In this document: positions 60,501-64,000 of the stretch, in pieces
Numbering within the stretch: the stretch's first letter is position 1
Layout of the letters: each line of letters begins with the position of its first letter
From: Anadara kagoshimensis
Lineage: Eukaryota > Mollusca > Bivalvia > Arcoida > Arcidae
Reading direction: 5' to 3'
Length of the DNA stretch: 64,000 nucleotides
NCBI GenBank assembly: GCA_021292105.1
Contig: CM037869.1
Coordinates: 29,713,536 to 29,777,535, forward strand
Position numbers and translations under genes: made by a program
Notes under the pieces: model-generated
Told to the model about the DNA's origin: nothing
Databases searched by the model: none
The model's input: only the letters and a program-made list of their open reading frames with translations

Positions 60501-62646
60501 TTAGTTATGGGCTTTAGAAGACCATGTTGGACACAAAGGTTAATCTATAGCAATCAAGGACCTTCCCAGCAGCAAATTTGGTTTTATTTGACCCATGTTT
60601 AAGAGAAGATAAAAGTGTACCATTGGATGGACGCATACATGCTTCCCCCTGTCATAAGCTCGTAATTATTGCACAATCATATAATATAACAATTATGGAC
60701 CTTTTATTTTAGTAGACATAACAAGGATTCATCAAGGGCCTATTTAGGGCCGAAATTCGGCCCCATTCCCAATGGAAGAAGGTTAATTTCTTCCCAAAAT
60801 CGGCTGAGACAATTTTCAATTAGAAAACTGTGTTGTTTTAAATGAAAACGAAAGTAAACTTTGTGAAAGCCCCCCAATCAGCAAAATTTAGTAAAAGATT
60901 CTACATTATTTTAAAACAACATCTGCAAAGCTTGATGAAAATACTGCTTCTACATCAAAGGCTTCCCAAGGTCGTGAGTAAACCCACTTCTGACATGATG
61001 TCGAATTTTCCCAAAATAAGCAAAAAGTTGATACTTTTTCCTAATGTTTAGTTTAAGGTCTTTTCCCCCAAAAAACTGATAAAGCCCTGCATAAGGATTT
61101 AACAACCTTAAAAACATGATGTTCACATCAGTTTACAGCCTTGGTACATATAATATTTTTGAGGTTGATAAATCTTTATATCTACCTTATCAAAAGTCAA
61201 TCATTGTATAATGGCCCAGGAATGTTGATGTTGAATGTTGCTTAATGTTGCTTCGGCTATTTCGATGAGAACTACTTTATTAATCTCTATGGATTAACCT
61301 ATGAACAAGTTTGTGTATGCATCTGAAGTGTGAGTGTGTTTTATGGTCTGCCTTGTACCAGCATGCATTCAGGGAATATTTAAGGTGCTAGCTCACCAAG
61401 TCAGTACGCCCCAGGCAAACCTACTACTCCCTTAGTCACATTATTGACACCAGGTGAACTAGTAAAGGCCAATGGCAAGGATGGCCCAGGAATTAGAATC
61501 TATTATATATTATTAGTTAAAACATATTATATTTCTCTAAGCTTTTACTAAAGACATTATGTATGTGCAAACTTATATCAATGAGTAATATAAATATTAC
61601 ATACATATATGTTTAACCTGAGGGACTGCATTATTGAAACTAGCTTTCAGCTCAGTTTACAGGGTTCGTACAAACATTTGGAATCCAAATTTAAGGACTT
61701 TTAAGGGTCTTTTCAGGGTCTTATTTGCAAATTTAAGGCCTAATTAGAGGGTCAATTTTAGCAAAAATATATTGGTGCCTAGGCAATTAAATCAATAAAA
61801 CAATTACTTCATGTCCATAGTAATGATACTTGAAGTGGAGGTTGAAGTTAGGTTTTTGGAAGGGCCAGGTACCTTTAAATTGCTCATTTCAATGTTACTT
61901 ATTAATTTATTTATATATATTAAATCTATTCACAACCATCTCATATCAAAATACAGACACCCAACTGGCCAAACTCAAGGGCTTTTTAAGGCCCTCAGGA
62001 TAAATTTAAGGGCTTTTTAGGGTCAGACTTGTTTTAGTGTCTTTTTAGGGCAAACCTCAAAATTTAAGGACTTTTCCAGGCCTGTACGAACCCTGGTTGA
62101 GCTAAAAATTGTTAATTTTTGTAAAACGTGGCTACAATTGCCTTGAAAACAGGGTTTTAGTAGTAAGGAATATAGTTTAGATATTAATAAAACAATATAC
62201 ATGTAATTATGTTACAGGTCGGACGTGATAGATGGGCAGGTAGCTCAGTGGTTAAAGCATCCTGCTAGTATTGGGAAGGTCCCAGATTTGAGTTCCGGTT
62301 TGGCCATTGCATTTTTTCCCTTTTTAGTTACATTTACAAGCTTTTCCAACCCTAGGTAGTGGCCAACAAATGTGTTGGTCCCAGCAATCGAAAAAAGGAA
62401 GCGAGGAATATAACGGGCCAAACTCTATAGATGGCCAGGTAGCTCAGTGATTAGAGCGTCCTACTAGTATTGGGAAGGTCCTTGGTTAGAGTCTGGTTTG
62501 GCCACTGCAATTTTTCCTTTCCTGTTTCAATTCCAACCTGCAAATTATTTATTCTGGTATATCACATAATTCAGTCAATATGTTATATCCTGTATTCTAT
62601 ATAAATTCACACTTACCTATGTGCCATTCTTTAAGTCAATCTTTAC
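51322..62646 (-). CDS. ZNFX1: ZNFX1-like NFX1-type zinc finger SF1 helicase, three exons, frame broken once
   Basis: Coding exons are 62627-62617 (within exon 62646-62617), 59802-54462 and 51521-51322, with introns of 2814 and 2940 bp. Joined, and allowing one -1 shift at 57360, they give 1850 residues; human ZNFX1 has about 1918. Visible in order: an RG/RP-rich acidic N-terminus, an armadillo-like helical region, Walker A GPPGTGKT near residue 530, motif Ia TNHALDQFL, an acidic insert near 755-800, motif II VVEEAAE near 930, GDHKQLKP, VDNYQGEENDIV, RVCVALSRAK, many NFX1-type Cys/His repeats near 1218-1490, a coiled-coil region and a C-terminal RZ-type zinc finger (WYKCPNGH, CPEC, IGGQNH). 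Family knowledge: ZNFX1 binds dsRNA at mitochondria in antiviral sensing in vertebrates, and acts in germ granules for small-RNA inheritance in nematodes. The domain order is intact; only the frame is broken. Confidence 0.93.
51603..51780. mobile_element. Pogo-like MITE, CAGTCAAACCTG family
   Basis: TAGTCAAACCTTTCTATAAT to inverted CTTTAAGGTAGGTTGCACTG, with family interior motifs. Confidence 0.82.
51963..52440. mobile_element. Composite: CAGTGATTTTGTT element carrying a pogo-like MITE
   Basis: The ends are CAGTGATTTTGTTTGTCTAA and inverted GTAACAAAATCACTG. The inner MITE is at 52208-52369. It has the same arrangement as 25451-25922. Confidence 0.7.
53199..53404. mobile_element. TA-flanked MITE with CTGTAAAC ends and 'ATTTTCGCGG' interior
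   Basis: CTGTAAACTTATTTATTTTC with inverted TTAAATATGTTTACAG, TA on both sides. CCGCGAAAATAAAT mirrors TTATTTTCGCGG. Confidence 0.75.
53824..53978. mobile_element. Long-arm foldback element
   Basis: The left arm has TTAATATGAAATTTATTAAA and TAATAATTAAATATGCCAC; both are mirrored on the right around GAGCCTTGGCAA. A further inverted pair, TATCACATAACTC (about 53977) and GTTATGTGATA (about 54210), suggests a larger element of roughly 400 bp. Confidence 0.8.
54462..59802 (-). other. ZNFX1: ZNFX1-like main exon (helicase and NFX1 zinc fingers)
   Basis: The exon opens after GTTTCCAG, preceded by an 18-T polypyrimidine tract (A-run on the plus strand at 59811-59828). It ends AAATG before GTAAGT at 54461. 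The coding strand is open from 59802 to 57357 in one frame and from 57360 to past the donor in the next. The first half holds Walker A and the acidic insert; the second holds motifs II-VI and the cysteine-rich repeats. The plus-strand open frames across this exon (for example 57049-57627) are antisense shadows. Confidence 0.93.
60071..60381 (+). mobile_element. tRNA-derived SINE with 13-bp target-site duplication
   Basis: ATGCTAAATGGTC at 60058-60070 and ATGCTAAATGGCC at 60382-60394 flank the copy. The head GTGGTAGCTCAGTTGGTAGA and tail TTAAACACCATTACTCA are intact. It lacks the AACTTAAAATAAACGAGGTC block, a small internal deletion. Confidence 0.9.
61661..62094. mobile_element. 430-bp element with AGGGTTCGTACA inverted ends
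   Basis: AGGGTTCGTACAAACATTTG and inverted GGCCTGTACGAACCCT, with mirrored 'TTTAAGGACTTTT' motifs inside. The homologous copy at 37944-38380 is about as long. No coding capacity. Confidence 0.75.
62234..62305 (+). mobile_element. tRNA-like segment, likely SINE head
   Basis: GGTAGCTCAGTGGTTAAAGC and AGATTTGAGTTCCGG are A- and B-box-like. A near copy is at 62443-62510. Two adjacent similar copies with decayed B boxes argue for a SINE rather than tRNA genes. Confidence 0.5.
62443..62512 (+). mobile_element. tRNA-like segment, second copy
   Basis: GGTAGCTCAGTGATTAGAGC, CTAGTATTGGGAAGGTCC and GGTTAGAGTCTGG parallel the segment at 62234. Confidence 0.5.
62617..62646 (-). other. ZNFX1: ZNFX1-like exon with the start codon (30-nt microexon)
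   Basis: On the minus strand, acceptor TTTATTTGTTTTAG is followed by 30 nt and then the strong donor GTAAGT. ATG is at 62627, preceded in frame by TAA. The 11 coding bases end in phase 2 (MAH plus AG). This joins the next exon, beginning A-CGG-CCA at 59802, to read MAHRRPGGG without a stop. An upstream non-coding exon is implied by the acceptor but was not located. Confidence 0.75.
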
Positions 62647-64000
62647 CTAAAACAAATAAAAGATTCTTTTGAGATGGAATAACAAAATTATCTAGTTCTT
62701 ACCGGTAATAACAAGACAATTGGTCTTAGTATCATAAAAAGGTCTAAACCACGGCGGGTTTTTTTTTCTTATTTTTAAATATTTGGCAAAGACCATGATT
62801 TTGCATATGAAAATCCTTGCGAATAGTGAATTTCAGAGTTGAAATAAACCTATTTCACTTAAAGAAATGCATGTTTATATAACCCCAAATTGAATAAAAG
62901 AGAGTAATTTAAAAAGATGATAATTAAAAAAGTGTATTAATTTATACATGTATAAGTATTTTGAGTGAGTTAAACTGTAAAAAGTAAGATACCAAAGGAT
63001 AATTGGGAAAAATAACTAAAAATTGAGAAATATAAATATTTTTGCCATCAAGAATGGGGTCCAATTTGGCCTTAAATTCTAGGTAAAAAGCCCTCCATAT
63101 CTGTGACCTTGACCTTTGAACAAATGGCCTTCATCTACAACATTCTAATAAACATGCCTACACAAAAAAGTTATAGTTTTTCAGATAATTAACCATTTCA
63201 GTATTGGTTTGCAAGGAACTTTGACCTTTGAACCCTTGACTTTTTCTATATATCAAAATGACCATTATGTCAACAACAATATTCAAATAAACATGGGAAT
63301 CTTTGTTAAGAAATCATTGTGAAACTGGGGTCAAGATTTTCCTAACTGAAATCTGTCAACTTTTGATAATATTTTATGGTAGTACAAATAAAAAGTTTGA
63401 ACAATATATATATATGTATAGATATATAAATGTAATATACTTAGAAATTCATGAAAATTTTGAAAACAACAAATTTATTTGAAATTTCTAAATTAGGGAA
63501 ATTCTTAAGTTAAAGAATGATTGTGAAACTCAGGCACCTGGACTGTTACACCCCCCCCCCCCAGCTGCATAACTGACCAGAAAGTTTTGAGGTGCAGAGA
63601 TAAAACAATGAAAAAAGACCATCAGGAGTTTGAAATTTTATCTTAACTATTTTAAGTTGGGGTCCAGTTCAGTTCAGTAAAGAATTTGTATCAGTAATAA
63701 ATAGTTGGAATATGTGTCAAATTTAGGGGCCCAAACTTATTTTAAGGAGCCTTGGGCTATTTGACCCCTGTTTATTGCTGTATATAAAAAACAATATAGG
63801 ATTTTGCCTCTATTTCCAGGGATTTTTCTGACCCCTCACAGTGTACAGTAAAAGGAGCCATTCCCAATGACAAAAAGTGCAAATTTTTCCCAATTATATA
63901 TATTAATTAATTTTGTTGGTAAAATCCCCAAATTGATTCTGTATAGAAATCAGGGAAATAGTGACAAAATCCCATATTTTCCAATTGGCTTTATATAATT
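62647..64000. other. Upstream of the ZNFX1-like start exon; no further exon recognised
   Basis: AT-rich. GTTTCACAATC-family remnant at about 63318-63534, a C-run at 63550-63562, and 'TGACCTTTGAAC' repeats near 63110 and 63225. The 5' non-coding exon and promoter of the ZNFX1-like gene should be here or beyond, but I cannot place them. Confidence 0.45.

Larger units (their letters stand above)
59803..62616. other. First intron of the ZNFX1-like gene
   Basis: Contains a complete SINE (60071), a 430-bp element (61661) and two tRNA-like segments (62234, 62443). Otherwise AT-rich with no coding signal. Confidence 0.7.

Overview
The window looks like nuclear DNA of a mollusc, most likely a bivalve. 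It is AT-rich, its genes have GT-AG introns, and the intergenic and intronic DNA is crowded with tRNA-derived SINEs, TA-flanked miniature inverted-repeat elements, a mariner copy, non-LTR retrotransposon remnants and several tandem arrays. The species assignment is inference from repeat style and gene content. Nothing prokaryotic or CRISPR-like is present.

Three spliced genes can be built by hand, all on the minus strand. (1) 62646-51322 is a ZNFX1 homologue (NFX1-type zinc finger SF1 helicase). It has a 30-nt exon carrying the ATG, one 5.3-kb exon and a 200-nt last exon that completes an RZ-type zinc finger. Its reading frame is broken by a -1 shift between helicase motifs, with the two halves overlapping by ATGA. 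(2) 43527-25973 is an eight-exon gene for a 315-residue coiled-coil protein. Its body matches the EPSTI1 family and it ends in a CUE ubiquitin-binding domain; all seven splice phases agree. (3) 7007-5074 holds the first three coding exons of an unrecognised gene that leaves the window. It has an N-terminal Cys/His cluster followed by a Ser/Thr/Glu-rich tail.

Layout: 1-5 kb, repeats and the unresolved downstream part of gene 3; 5.1-7.0 kb, gene 3; 8.3-11.3 kb, a 2.9-kb minisatellite of 33-bp units; 12.4-12.8 kb, a short tandem array; 13.6-20.2 kb, LINE remnants and two nested pairs of long inverted repeats; 26.0-43.5 kb, the EPSTI1-like gene, whose 62-bp exon 7 is squeezed between a 46-bp satellite with telomere-like cores and a 60-bp array; 43.5-51.3 kb, intergenic SINEs and foldback elements; 51.3-62.6 kb, ZNFX1; 62.7-64 kb, repeats.

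In vertebrates both ZNFX1 and EPSTI1 are interferon-inducible, and ZNFX1 acts as a dsRNA sensor. The same-strand pair may therefore belong to an innate-immune neighbourhood, but this is inference; nothing here shows co-regulation.
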